The notes under the pieces: generated by a model
Seen by the model: only the letters and a program-made list of their open reading frames with translations
Told to the model about the DNA's origin: nothing
The model's database searches: none
Shown here: positions 42,064-50,259 of the stretch, one piece after another
Numbering within the stretch: position 1 is the stretch's first letter
How the letters are laid out: each line of letters opens with the position of its first letter
Assembly (NCBI GenBank): GCA_023410875.1
Contig: JAEYPH010000054.1
Coordinates: 1-56,440, forward strand
Length of the DNA stretch: 56,440 nucleotides
Direction of reading: 5' to 3'
Origin: Bacillota bacterium
GTDB lineage: Bacteria > Bacillota > Clostridia > Christensenellales > UMGS416
Made by a program: the position numbers and the translations under genes

Positions 42064-43302
42064 ATGAACGCGAAGCTGTTGGCAGAAGAGGCGCTGGAAT
42101 TCGGCCAAGGAATATTGCGGTTGGCGCCTGCATGGGTTCCGCGGGCCTTCTGCAGGCCCGGCAGGCGCCTCAAACTGCACCCGGACGACTACTATTCGCT
42201 GGGTCTCAAGCGGGGCGGCATCGATGAGCGCTGGTTCGCCTCCACAACCCACGCGGAAAACGGGCCCGAAACGCCGGGCGACGAGGGCTTGAGCTATGTG
42301 ATAGTGGACGACGCCAGCGACCGTCGGCTGCTGCTGCGCGATGCTGTGGACGAACTGGGTGCGGACATGATCGGCGAGGCGCTGTGGAGCAAATACCGAG
42401 GCTGGCCCATGTTCTCCAAGTTCTTTGACAACCTGGGTCCGCTGCCCCACCATGTGCACCACCGGGAGCAGCACGCACAGCGGGTGGGCGCCCACGGCAA
42501 GCCGGAAATGTACTTCTTCCCCTCCCAGGTCAACTCTTGCGGCGGCGAATTCCCCTATACCTTTTTCGGGCTCAACCCCGGTACAACCCGGGAGGAGCTC
42601 AGGCGAGCTCTTGAAGGCTTTGCCGCGGGCGACAACGGCATCCTCGGCCTTTCGCGCGCCTACAAGCTGACGCCGGATACCGGCTGGGACGTGCCGCCGG
42701 GCATTCTGCACGCGCCGGGAAGCCTGTGCACCTACGAGCCGCAATTCGCATCCGACGTATACGCGATGTACCAGTCTGCGCTTCCGGGCGACCACACAGT
42801 GCCGGAGGAGCTGCTATGGAAAAACTGTCCGGTGGAGGAAATCGGCAACTTCGACTATCTGCTGGAGGTGCTGGACTGGGAGCGCAACGTGGACCCTGAC
42901 TTTGCGAAAAACCGCTTCATGCAGCCCCTGCCCTGTGAGAACAAGACACAAATGCTTCAGGATGGATATTGCAAGGAGTGGATATGCTATCGTTGCGATC
43001 AGGTAAGCGCGCAACGGCTGACCGTTCTGCCTGGAAGGACTGTGACGATTCGCGACGCGGCGGCATACGGCTTCATCCTGGTGGAGGGGTACGGGCGCGT
43101 CGGGAGATGGAACGCAGAGACCCCGACGATGATCCGTTTCGGACAAATAACGAACGACGAGTTCTTTGTCACGCGGACGGCGGCAAACCGGGGTGTCGTT
43201 ATCCATAACGATTCCCGGGCACAACCGCTGGTCATGCTCCGCCACTTCGCAGAAAATCCGGATTTGCTGCTATGGAAGAACGCAGGAATCAGCACACAAT
43301 AG
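42064..43302 (+). CDS. Phosphomannose-isomerase-like cupin protein
   Basis: The 412-residue protein looks like a double-cupin of the class I mannose-6-phosphate isomerase type. The probable metal site is PHHVHHREQHA near residues 126-136, with a Glu in GKPEMYFFPS near 145. Later strands (VPPGILHAPGSLCTYEP) fit a second cupin motif. It may isomerise a sugar or bind one; the reaction is not shown. GGGAGG sits before the ATG, 15 bases after the glycosidase stop, so the two are co-transcribed. Confidence 0.7.
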   Translation: MNAKLLAEEALEFGQGILRLAPAWVPRAFCRPGRRLKLHPDDYYSLGLKRGGIDERWFASTTHAENGPETPGDEGLSYVIVDDASDRRLLLRDAVDELGADMIGEALWSKYRGWPMFSKFFDNLGPLPHHVHHREQHAQRVGAHGKPEMYFFPSQVNSCGGEFPYTFFGLNPGTTREELRRALEGFAAGDNGILGLSRAYKLTPDTGWDVPPGILHAPGSLCTYEPQFASDVYAMYQSALPGDHTVPEELLWKNCPVEEIGNFDYLLEVLDWERNVDPDFAKNRFMQPLPCENKTQMLQDGYCKEWICYRCDQVSAQRLTVLPGRTVTIRDAAAYGFILVEGYGRVGRWNAETPTMIRFGQITNDEFFVTRTAANRGVVIHNDSRAQPLVMLRHFAENPDLLLWKNAGISTQ

Positions 43303-43313
43303 CACAGACAGCA

Positions 43314-43345
43314 AACAAGCCCGTTGGTGATTCAACGGGCTTGTT
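43314..43345. terminator. Bidirectional terminator
   Basis: AACAAGCCCGTTG (43314-43326), a 6-base loop and CAACGGGCTTGTT (43333-43345) form a perfect 13-bp stem. It lies between the convergent cupin gene (plus) and the permease gene (minus), with T-rich ends on both strands. Confidence 0.85.
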
Positions 43346-43381
43346 CTATATCAAGTATCGTTCGTCGCAGCCAGCGAAGCG

Positions 43382-44269
43382 TTATCCCTTCACACCGCCG
43401 ATCATAATACCCTTCACGAAATAGCGTTGCAGGAACGGATAGACGATCAGGATCGGGATCGTGCCCACGATGATCGTGCAGTACTTGACCAGCAGGCGGT
43501 AGCTCTCCTGCTGCGACTGGCCGATGACGCCCATGGGCCGCATGCCGGAGGTATCGTTGTTGATGAGGATCTCGCGCAGAATCAGCTGCAGCGGGAACTT
43601 GCCCTTGGTGCTCAGGAAGAGGGCAGGATTAAACCATTCATTCCACATGCGTACGCCGTAGAACAGCGCGATGACAGCCACCGTGGCCTGCGCCAGCGGC
43701 ACCATAATGCGCCAGATGATCAGCCAATCGCTGGCGCCATCCAGTTTGGCCGATTCCACCATGCTGTCGGATACGCCGTCAAAGGCCGTACGCATGATGA
43801 TCAGGTTGAACGTGTTGACGGCGATCGGCAAAATGATGGCCCAACGGCTGTCGCGCATGCCCAGGTTCATCAGCAGCAAATAGAACGGAATCAGGCCGCC
43901 CTGGAAGTACATCGTGAAGATGATGCCCCTCATGATGTGCTTGTTCCAATAGACGCCCTTGCGGCTGAGAACATAGGCGCCGGTGATGGTCAGGAACATG
44001 CTGATGGCCGTGCCGACGACGACATAGAACAGCGTGTTCAGGAAACCCGAAGAGATGTTCGGGTTCTCCATGACCAGCTTATAGCCCAGAAAATTGTAGG
44101 GCATCGCCGGCAAAAAATAGAAACCACGCTTGGCATACACGATCAAAGGGTCACTGATGGAAGCCATGGCCACGTGCCACAGCGGATAGATCGTCACAAT
44201 GCATAGCACGATCAGGATGGCATAATTGAATACGTTGAAAATCTTTTCGCTCAATGTCCGTTGAAGCAT
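43382..44269 (-). CDS. Sugar ABC transporter permease (YtcP/LplC type)
   Basis: This 295-residue membrane protein is a channel subunit of transporter 2. It has six membrane segments (first AILIVLCIVTIYPLWHVAMA), the EAA loop VESAKLDGASDWLIIWRI and the C-terminus YFVKGIMIGGVKG. GGAGG precedes the ATG. It follows the LplB-type permease by 10 bases and ends the operon. It is homologous to the gene at 17375-18271. Confidence 0.93.
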   Translation of the reverse strand: MLQRTLSEKIFNVFNYAILIVLCIVTIYPLWHVAMASISDPLIVYAKRGFYFLPAMPYNFLGYKLVMENPNISSGFLNTLFYVVVGTAISMFLTITGAYVLSRKGVYWNKHIMRGIIFTMYFQGGLIPFYLLLMNLGMRDSRWAIILPIAVNTFNLIIMRTAFDGVSDSMVESAKLDGASDWLIIWRIMVPLAQATVAVIALFYGVRMWNEWFNPALFLSTKGKFPLQLILREILINNDTSGMRPMGVIGQSQQESYRLLVKYCTIIVGTIPILIVYPFLQRYFVKGIMIGGVKG

Positions 44270-44279
44270 CGTCGACCTC

Positions 44280-45239
44280 CTACCACAAGCTGGTTTCAGA
44301 CAGCCTGCTGCTCATCCTGTTGGCAAAGACGACCAGCGCAAAGTTGATGACCGAGTTGAACAGGCCAACTGCCGTGGCAAAGCTGAAGTTGGCTTCGACA
44401 ATGCCTTTTCGATATACATAGCTGGAAATGACGTCCGCCGTTTCGTAGGTCAAACCGCCATAGAGCAGTATGATCTTCTCGAATCCCAGGCTCATCAGCG
44501 AACCGATGCGCAGCACCAGCAGGATGGCAATGGTCGTCATGATGCCCGGCAGCGTCACATGGAACACCTGGCGCAGGCGGCCGGCGCCATCTATCGTCGC
44601 GGCTTCGTACAGCTCCGGGTTGATGGCCGACAGCGCCGAAAGGAAGATGATGCTGTCCCACCCAATGCGCTGCCAGAGCTCAGACCCCACGTAGAGCGTG
44701 CGGAAATAGGCCGGGTTGCCCAACAGATTGACCGGAGTTCCGCCGAGCATCTTTGTGATCGTTCCAAAGACGCCGTCGGAGGCGGTGAAGTCTCTCAACA
44801 TACCGCAGATGATGACGATGGAAATAAAATATGGCATGTACGTGATGGTTTGCACCACACGCTTGAAGGCCTGGTTGCGCAGCTCGTTGAGCAACAGCGC
44901 CAGTATGATGGGCAGCGGAAAACCCCACACCAGATTCCAGAAGTTGATCAGCACCGTGTTGCGGATCACCCGGAAGGCGTAGGGGCTGCGAAAGAATTCA
45001 AAATACCATCTTAATCCAACGAACTCACTGCCTAGAATACCCTTGCGCGGAGAAAAATTGTTGAACGCCATGACGATGCCATACAGCGGGCCATAGCACC
45101 ACAGCAGATAAAAGGCGATGGTTGGCAAGATCAGCAGATACAACGGCCAATGCTTTTGAAAGTCTCTGGCCACGACTGCGCGCCAGGACGCAAACTTGCC
45201 CATTTTGGGCAGAGAAGAAGGAAGTTGCTGCACCGACAT
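44280..45239 (-). CDS. Sugar ABC transporter permease (LplB type)
   Basis: The 319-residue membrane protein is the other channel subunit of transporter 2. It has a first membrane segment WPLYLLILPTIAFYLLWCYG, the periplasmic-side loop YGIVMAFNNFSPRKGI and an EAA loop (LSAINPELYEAATIDGAG). It ends SSRLSETSLW like its paralogue at 16392-17357. GGAGGAACC precedes the ATG. A strong hairpin separates it from the binding-protein gene. Confidence 0.93.
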   Translation of the reverse strand: MSVQQLPSSLPKMGKFASWRAVVARDFQKHWPLYLLILPTIAFYLLWCYGPLYGIVMAFNNFSPRKGILGSEFVGLRWYFEFFRSPYAFRVIRNTVLINFWNLVWGFPLPIILALLLNELRNQAFKRVVQTITYMPYFISIVIICGMLRDFTASDGVFGTITKMLGGTPVNLLGNPAYFRTLYVGSELWQRIGWDSIIFLSALSAINPELYEAATIDGAGRLRQVFHVTLPGIMTTIAILLVLRIGSLMSLGFEKIILLYGGLTYETADVISSYVYRKGIVEANFSFATAVGLFNSVINFALVVFANRMSSRLSETSLW

Positions 45240-45270
45240 GGGTGGGTTCCTCCAGACTGATGATATGCGC

Positions 45271-45302
45271 CGCCGCGGGCGAGGCTGAGCCTGCCCGCGG
45301 CG
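45271..45302 (-). promoter_or_regulatory. Intercistronic hairpin between binding protein and permeases
   Basis: CGCCGCGGGC (45271-45280) pairs perfectly with GCCCGCGGCG (45293-45302), and the inner AGGCT/AGCCT also pairs. It has no T-run. Such hairpins after binding-protein genes often protect the upstream mRNA and lower expression of the permeases; that role here is inferred. Confidence 0.6.
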
Positions 45303-45315
45303 ACTCGTTCATGTT

Positions 45316-47034
45316 TTACTTGCGCTGGCCGTAGCGCGTGATGGCAGCGGTCTTGATTTCGGCGGCGCGAGCGATGTTCATGGACTTAACCTTGTCCACG
45401 AAGGCGTCAAAGCCGGTCAGGGGTTCCTGGCCCATGATGAACTTCAGCGTCATCTCGTCGCGATAGGTGTTGATGTCGGTCATGATGGAAGCAAGCTCGG
45501 TGCTCTCTTCGGGCGTCTGGCTGATGTTGTCGGGCACGAGCCAGCTGGAATCCTGGGTATCCCACAGCTGGATGCACTCGAACACTTCGGGCTGCATCTC
45601 ATAGGCGGCGCTGTTGCGCAGATAGCCCCAGTTGTGCAGCTTGAACAGAGGATACAGCGTCCAGAAGTCCAGGCCTTCATCATTCTTCAGGCGGGGATAG
45701 ATCCACTCGTACTCGCCGTCTTCCTTCCACTTGTAGGAGACGTTCTCAGGCCCGTAGGAGCACAGGTCGCCGCCGTCCTGGCTGTACCAGTAATCCTTCC
45801 ACTTGGCAGCAACTTCGTCCAGACCATCGTCCTTGAGCTTGACGGTGAAGAACTCACGGTCGCCACGGACGGTGGAGTTGTCCTGATGCAGGTGGATGAC
45901 CTGACCATCGTAGCTGGTGGGCTGCAGAACGGGCTTCAGGGAGAACTTGGCGTTCTGGCTCTGGCCGGTCTTGAGGGCCTGGCCCAGCTCACCATAGGCC
46001 AGACCGAAAGCGCCGTACTGGCTGTTGGCAACGTTGGCAAAGTAGGAATCATTGTCGCGGGTCGCAAAGTCGGGATCCAGCAGGCCGTCTTTGTACCACT
46101 CGTTCATCTTGGTCAGCCAGCTCTTGTAACCGGGCTGGATGGGGCCATAGAGAGCGGTGCCTTCTTTGTTGACCCACTCGTAACCCACTTCGTAGGAACC
46201 GGCAAACATGTAGTTGGTGGCCACGCCGTACCACTGGGTGATGTTCATGCCCAGAGGAGCGATGTTCTTGGCAGCCTTCATGGCGCGCAGCATCTTGTCC
46301 CAATCTTCGATGGTCTTGGGCTGTTGCAGGCCCAACTCGTCCAGCCAATCCTGGCGCACCCACAGGCCGCTCCAGGGGTCGGTCGGCACGATGTCGATCA
46401 TCGGGAAGAAGCTCATTTTACCGGAGTCATCCACGAAATCGCGGTTGATGTCCTTGTTGTTCTCGCGCAGGAACTTGATGTTGGGCATGAGGCCCTTGTC
46501 ATAATAGGGCGTCAGATCCAGATAGACGCCGTCCGATACCGCCTTCTGATAGCCGCCCTGATAATCCGGGGGCGTGGAGAAGATGTGCGGCAGATCGTTG
46601 GACGTGACGCGCAGGTTGTAGTTGTCCTTCTCCTGACCAACGGTGGGATACAGGAACTCAATGTGCACGCCGGTGCGCTTTTCCAATTCCTTGAAAACTT
46701 CGCACTCGTCCAGACCCTTCATGACCGTGGAGGAGAAGCCGCGCCAGACCGTCAGCGTGACAGGCTTGTCGGTCACAGGCAGCTTTGTGCCGTTGATGTT
46801 GTTCAGATACTTGTCAGCGCGGGTGTCATTCTTGACGGGGGTGATGTTGTAGGGGCGACCGTTGTTGTTGTCGCCACCCGGCGCCGGTTCGCCGGCGGAA
46901 GCGGAGGGTTGCACGGTCGCATTGTCCGCTGCGGGGGCAGTGGAACTGCCGGCCGCCGGGGAGCCGCCGCACCCTGCCAGCATGGTAACAACCATTGCTA
47001 GCGCCAGAAGCAGAGGCATGAGCTTGTGTTTCAT
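45316..47034 (-). CDS. Sugar-binding lipoprotein of ABC transporter 2
   Basis: This 572-residue extracellular solute-binding protein has a lipoprotein signal with lipobox LAGC and the modified cysteine at residue 22. A Ser/Ala/Pro-rich linker follows. The body shows VTLTVWRGF, LGLQQPKTIEDWDKMLRAMK and WYKDGLLDPDF, close to the protein of transporter 1 in style. AAGGAGG is before the ATG. It heads the operon binding protein-permease-permease. The adjacent AraC gene (47402-48316) lies upstream in the same direction and is its probable regulator. No ATPase gene is present. Confidence 0.93.
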   Translation of the reverse strand: MKHKLMPLLLALAMVVTMLAGCGGSPAAGSSTAPAADNATVQPSASAGEPAPGGDNNNGRPYNITPVKNDTRADKYLNNINGTKLPVTDKPVTLTVWRGFSSTVMKGLDECEVFKELEKRTGVHIEFLYPTVGQEKDNYNLRVTSNDLPHIFSTPPDYQGGYQKAVSDGVYLDLTPYYDKGLMPNIKFLRENNKDINRDFVDDSGKMSFFPMIDIVPTDPWSGLWVRQDWLDELGLQQPKTIEDWDKMLRAMKAAKNIAPLGMNITQWYGVATNYMFAGSYEVGYEWVNKEGTALYGPIQPGYKSWLTKMNEWYKDGLLDPDFATRDNDSYFANVANSQYGAFGLAYGELGQALKTGQSQNAKFSLKPVLQPTSYDGQVIHLHQDNSTVRGDREFFTVKLKDDGLDEVAAKWKDYWYSQDGGDLCSYGPENVSYKWKEDGEYEWIYPRLKNDEGLDFWTLYPLFKLHNWGYLRNSAAYEMQPEVFECIQLWDTQDSSWLVPDNISQTPEESTELASIMTDINTYRDEMTLKFIMGQEPLTGFDAFVDKVKSMNIARAAEIKTAAITRYGQRK

Positions 47035-47401
47035 CTTTTCTCCTCCTTTTATTTACGACGCATATACATACGCGCCATAACCCAAGTTATTGACACATTG
47101 TCCTAATGACATCGATTGCATATTGTGGTGCCAGTAAAACATCATATATCCAGCAACTTATGCTGTGATATATGCCATTCATATATATTAGAGAAAAATT
47201 TGGTCAAAGCAAATATCGTTATCTATATAAAACATGCAAATTTCTCTACAGATTCATGTCAGAACTACTAAGTCTCATATAATGCTTGATGGTACATGAA
47301 GCCGGACCCGCCGGAGTTATCGCCGACGGGCGGAATATCCATGTGGCAGCGCCTTAACCAAATACCCTCGATTCCGCCCAGACACGCGGTTATAATGATG
47401 T
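47035..47401. other. A+T-rich intergenic region upstream of transporter 2
   Basis: The 367 bases hold no gene that I can support. The part 47150-47280 is rich in short AT-palindromic runs (ATATATAT). A promoter candidate for the binding-protein gene lies at 47180-47207. The part 47295-47340 is GC-rich (CCGGACCCGCCGG), and no clear terminator follows the AraC stop. Confidence 0.5.
47180..47207 (-). promoter_or_regulatory. Candidate promoter of ABC transporter 2
   Basis: On the minus strand TTGACC (47207-47202), a 16-base spacer and TATATG (47185-47180) lie about 145 bases before the binding-protein start. The long leader leaves room for an activator site. Confidence 0.45.
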
Positions 47402-48316
47402 CTATCGGATATTTTTGATATACTCGCGTGGGGACATCTGATAAAACTTCTTAAAAACGTTGCTAAAATAATAGGGTGAGGAAAACGATAGCGCCTGAGA
47501 TATTTGCTTGATCGAGAGGTTGGTGCTTTTCATTAGCTGCTCTGCTGCCCGGATTCTAAACATTTGTATGAAATAGTTGGGAGAACCGTTCAGAATTTTG
47601 GTGAATGCCTTGTATAGGTAGGACTGGCTGATATGGACGTGATTACAAATGCTTTCGATGTCGATCGGGTCGCTGATGTTGTTCTGTATGAATGCAATGC
47701 TTTCGTTGACGATCCGAATGTCCTTTTCGTTTATGCCTGCCGCCCGAGCATGGCTGGATTGATCAAGATTGTTCCGCATCAGGGTAATAATGATCTGCTG
47801 GAATAGCGCGTTGATATAAGCGACGCTTCCAGGCCCTTTTCTGTTCGTTTCGACTTCAATCATCTGGTATAGGGGCAACAATTCCTGGGCTTGCTGATCG
47901 CTTACCTTATGGCAAAGATCCGGCAACAACAGCTTTATAAATTCATTATGCAGATAAAGAGGATATACATCAAAATGGATCCAGTAATCCTTATGCGGAT
48001 CATCGTGAAGTGGCAGAATACTGTGCAGCGTGAACGGAGGGATCAACACGACATAGCCGGATGAGCAACTGAACTGTTTGTCGCCTATGCTGATCGTGCT
48101 TTTGCCTTTATATATGAATATGAGTTCAAAATCGCTATTAATGCGATTGATATTTATCCCATCTCCTTCGATGTTTTGATGGCCAGCGGCCCTTAGTGAA
48201 AATTGATATTCGGAAATTCGCCTGGACAGATCATCGTCTGATATAGATAGCAACTCGAAGAGATGATCTTCGGCTGTGTTTTTTAGAACATCAAAATATT
48301 GATATGAACGTTTCAT
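47402..48316 (-). CDS. AraC-family regulator (cupin sensor plus HTH)
   Basis: The 304-residue regulator has an N-terminal cupin-like sensor (FELIFIYKGKSTISIGDKQF, then GYVVLIPPFTLHS) and a C-terminal AraC domain with IESICNHVHISQSYLYKAF and ISQALSFSSPYYFSNVFKKF. It would bind upstream of transporter 2. It is visibly poorer in G+C than the genes around it: 21 of 60 bases at 47401-47460 are G or C, against 34 of 60 at 48601-48660 in the MFS gene. This suggests transfer or relaxed composition. AGGATGG precedes the ATG, and a TATAAT lies at 48352-48347. Confidence 0.92.
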   Translation of the reverse strand: MKRSYQYFDVLKNTAEDHLFELLSISDDDLSRRISEYQFSLRAAGHQNIEGDGININRINSDFELIFIYKGKSTISIGDKQFSCSSGYVVLIPPFTLHSILPLHDDPHKDYWIHFDVYPLYLHNEFIKLLLPDLCHKVSDQQAQELLPLYQMIEVETNRKGPGSVAYINALFQQIIITLMRNNLDQSSHARAAGINEKDIRIVNESIAFIQNNISDPIDIESICNHVHISQSYLYKAFTKILNGSPNYFIQMFRIRAAEQLMKSTNLSIKQISQALSFSSPYYFSNVFKKFYQMSPREYIKNIR

Positions 48317-48537
48317 TTTTTGTCCATCCTGTGATTATTCGTAATTATTATAACACAAATATGCAAACGGAATGAACAACTGTCCAGCCTAAAAACTGTT
48401 CTTGGATAAAAGTTCTAGCAGGCTCCCAGCGAATACGCTTTATGCAAAAAGCTGTCGGTTTCGACAACTTTCTTGCTTTCCGGGCCGCTGTATGTTACAA
48501 CGTTTCCTGTCGCCCATTTGCGGTGCCCGGAGGAATC

Positions 48538-49728
48538 ATGAAAATAAAGCGCCCCTGGCTGCTGATGTATTTTGTCAATGCTTTCTACTGGATGACGCTG
48601 TATACCTATGTGCCCATCTTCCCGACCTATGTGCAAAACGCCATCGCGCCGGCGATACCCGCTGCCCGGCTGGCCGCCACCGTGGGGTTGATCACCGGTT
48701 CCTACGGCATCACGCAGCTGTTGTTCCGCCTGCCGCTGGGCATGTGGAGCGACCGCGTGCGCCGGCGCAAACCCTTTGTGCTGGGTGGCATTGCCGTGGG
48801 CATTGCCAGCGCCCTGGTGCTGTTCTTCTTCTCCAGCGCCAACACGCTGTTCCTGGGCCGCGCCATGGCGGGGCTGGCAGCCTGCGCCTATGTGCCGCTG
48901 AGCATATTGATCACAAGCTCTTTTGAGCGCGAACACACGACGCGCGCGCTGGGATATATGGAGGCCTCCACCGCCTCCGGGCAGCTGACTGCCATGCTGG
49001 CCGGCGGCCTGGTGGGCACGTTGAGCGGCGACCGTGCCAGCTTTCTGGTGGCGGCGGCATTGGGCGCAGTGGCGCTGGCGCTGGCCGGTTTCTCTCAGGA
49101 GAGCCGCACCGGGCGCGAGAGCGTAAAGCTCAAAGAGCTGGCCGGCGCGTTGAGCGAGCGCACGCTGCTTGTGGCCTCGGTGCTGGCCATCTTCACCCAG
49201 GCGGTCGTCTTTGGCAAGGGGTTTGTGTTTACAAACATCGCAGCCGCCGCCTTCCACGCCACAGCGTTTCAAAAGAGCCTGCTCACGGTCTTCCTGATCT
49301 TGCCCAGCATCCTCTTCGCTCCGGTGGCCAGCGGCAAGCTGGCCCCCCGCTTCGGCGTGCGCGTCGTGGTGACGGCAGGCTTCACGCTGCAGGCCATCAG
49401 CTGTGTGTTGGCGGCTCTGCCATCGTCGCTGGCGCTGCTGTATGTGAGCCAATTGCTGACCGGCTGGGGCAATTCGATGATCTTCCCGCTGCTGATGGCG
49501 CTGGGCTTGTCGCGCATGGCGGACCAGCGCCGGGCTACGGCCATGGGCTTCTATCAGGCGGTATATGGGCTGGGCATCTTCGGCGGGCCGTGGCTCACCG
49601 GAGCGCTCATCAGCGCCCTGGGGCAGACGGCGGCCTTCTGGATCAACGCCGGCATCGCGACGCTGGCGGCCATAAGCGCGTTGGCCTTTATTCCAGGGGT
49701 AAAAAGAGAAACACCTTCGGTTTTATAG
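48538..49728 (+). CDS. MFS transporter
   Basis: This 396-residue membrane protein has about 12 hydrophobic segments. It contains the loop 2-3 signature of the major facilitator superfamily in the form RLPLGMWSDRVRRRKPFVLGG, which is positively charged at the end. The C-terminal half has LLTGWGNSMIFPLLMALGL. Substrate is unknown; the general look is of a drug-efflux-like 12-TM member. The ATG at 48538 has GGAGGAATC directly before it; a reading from 48442 lacks a site. It is divergent from the AraC gene and convergent with crcB. Confidence 0.88.
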   Translation: MKIKRPWLLMYFVNAFYWMTLYTYVPIFPTYVQNAIAPAIPAARLAATVGLITGSYGITQLLFRLPLGMWSDRVRRRKPFVLGGIAVGIASALVLFFFSSANTLFLGRAMAGLAACAYVPLSILITSSFEREHTTRALGYMEASTASGQLTAMLAGGLVGTLSGDRASFLVAAALGAVALALAGFSQESRTGRESVKLKELAGALSERTLLVASVLAIFTQAVVFGKGFVFTNIAAAAFHATAFQKSLLTVFLILPSILFAPVASGKLAPRFGVRVVVTAGFTLQAISCVLAALPSSLALLYVSQLLTGWGNSMIFPLLMALGLSRMADQRRATAMGFYQAVYGLGIFGGPWLTGALISALGQTAAFWINAGIATLAAISALAFIPGVKRETPSVL

Positions 49729-49746
49729 GCAATGTGGGCGATATTC

Positions 49747-50130
49747 TTATAATACAGAGTTGACGAGCAGCCGCCCCAGCGCCACACCGCCCAAGCTTAG
49801 AAACAGGTTCAACCCGATATTCAACAGCGCCTGCCAGTGGCTGCGATCGCTGAACAGGCTTATCGTCTCATAGCCAAAGGTGGAAAAGGTCGTAAGCCCC
49901 CCCAGCACACCGGTCACCAGAAAAAGCCGCAGGTTCGGCGGTATGAGATCGGTGGCCAGGCTCAACTCCATGAACAGGCCGATCAAAAAACCGCCGAATG
50001 CATTCACGATCAGCGTGCCATAGGGCATTTGTGTACCCAGCAGCCGGACGGCTGCCAGCGAGATCACATACCGGCAGCCCGACCCAAGAAACCCGCCCAA
50101 TCCGACGTATAGTATTTTCTGCAGTTCCAT
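49747..50130 (-). CDS. crcB: Fluoride ion channel CrcB/FluC
   Basis: This small membrane channel exports fluoride. The 127-residue protein has four membrane helices and the family motifs GGFLGSGCRY, GTLIVNAFGGFLIG (the conserved Asn) and TTFSTFGYE (the Phe-box and sodium-site region). The ATG at 50130 has GGGGGAG upstream. Only one copy is seen, so the channel should be a homodimer or the partner lies elsewhere. I looked for a fluoride riboswitch in the 130 bases upstream and did not recognise one. Confidence 0.93.
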   Translation of the reverse strand: MELQKILYVGLGGFLGSGCRYVISLAAVRLLGTQMPYGTLIVNAFGGFLIGLFMELSLATDLIPPNLRLFLVTGVLGGLTTFSTFGYETISLFSDRSHWQALLNIGLNLFLSLGGVALGRLLVNSVL

Positions 50131-50197
50131 ATACTCCCCCGCCCCATCGCGCCGCTGATGTTGCGCACCCCTCCTGGCCGTGAAGGCCGGAAACGTG

Positions 50198-50226
50198 TTG
50201 TTATTATAGCACCCCCTCATTATAAT
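50198..50226 (+). promoter_or_regulatory. Promoter of the acetyltransferase-nitroreductase pair
   Basis: TTGTTA (50198-50203), a 17-base spacer and a perfect TATAAT (50221-50226) lie 34 bases before the start at 50260. A TATAAT also reads on the minus strand (50208-50203) toward crcB, so the region is probably a divergent promoter. Confidence 0.65.
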
Positions 50227-50259
50227 AGAAATCATAAAACCGCGGAAAGGAACCATATA

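Noticed and set aside
50131..50259. Fluoride riboswitch upstream of crcB
   Set aside because: I compared the region with the known conserved blocks of the crcB motif and could not place them; only a short GGCC hairpin and promoter boxes are seen.
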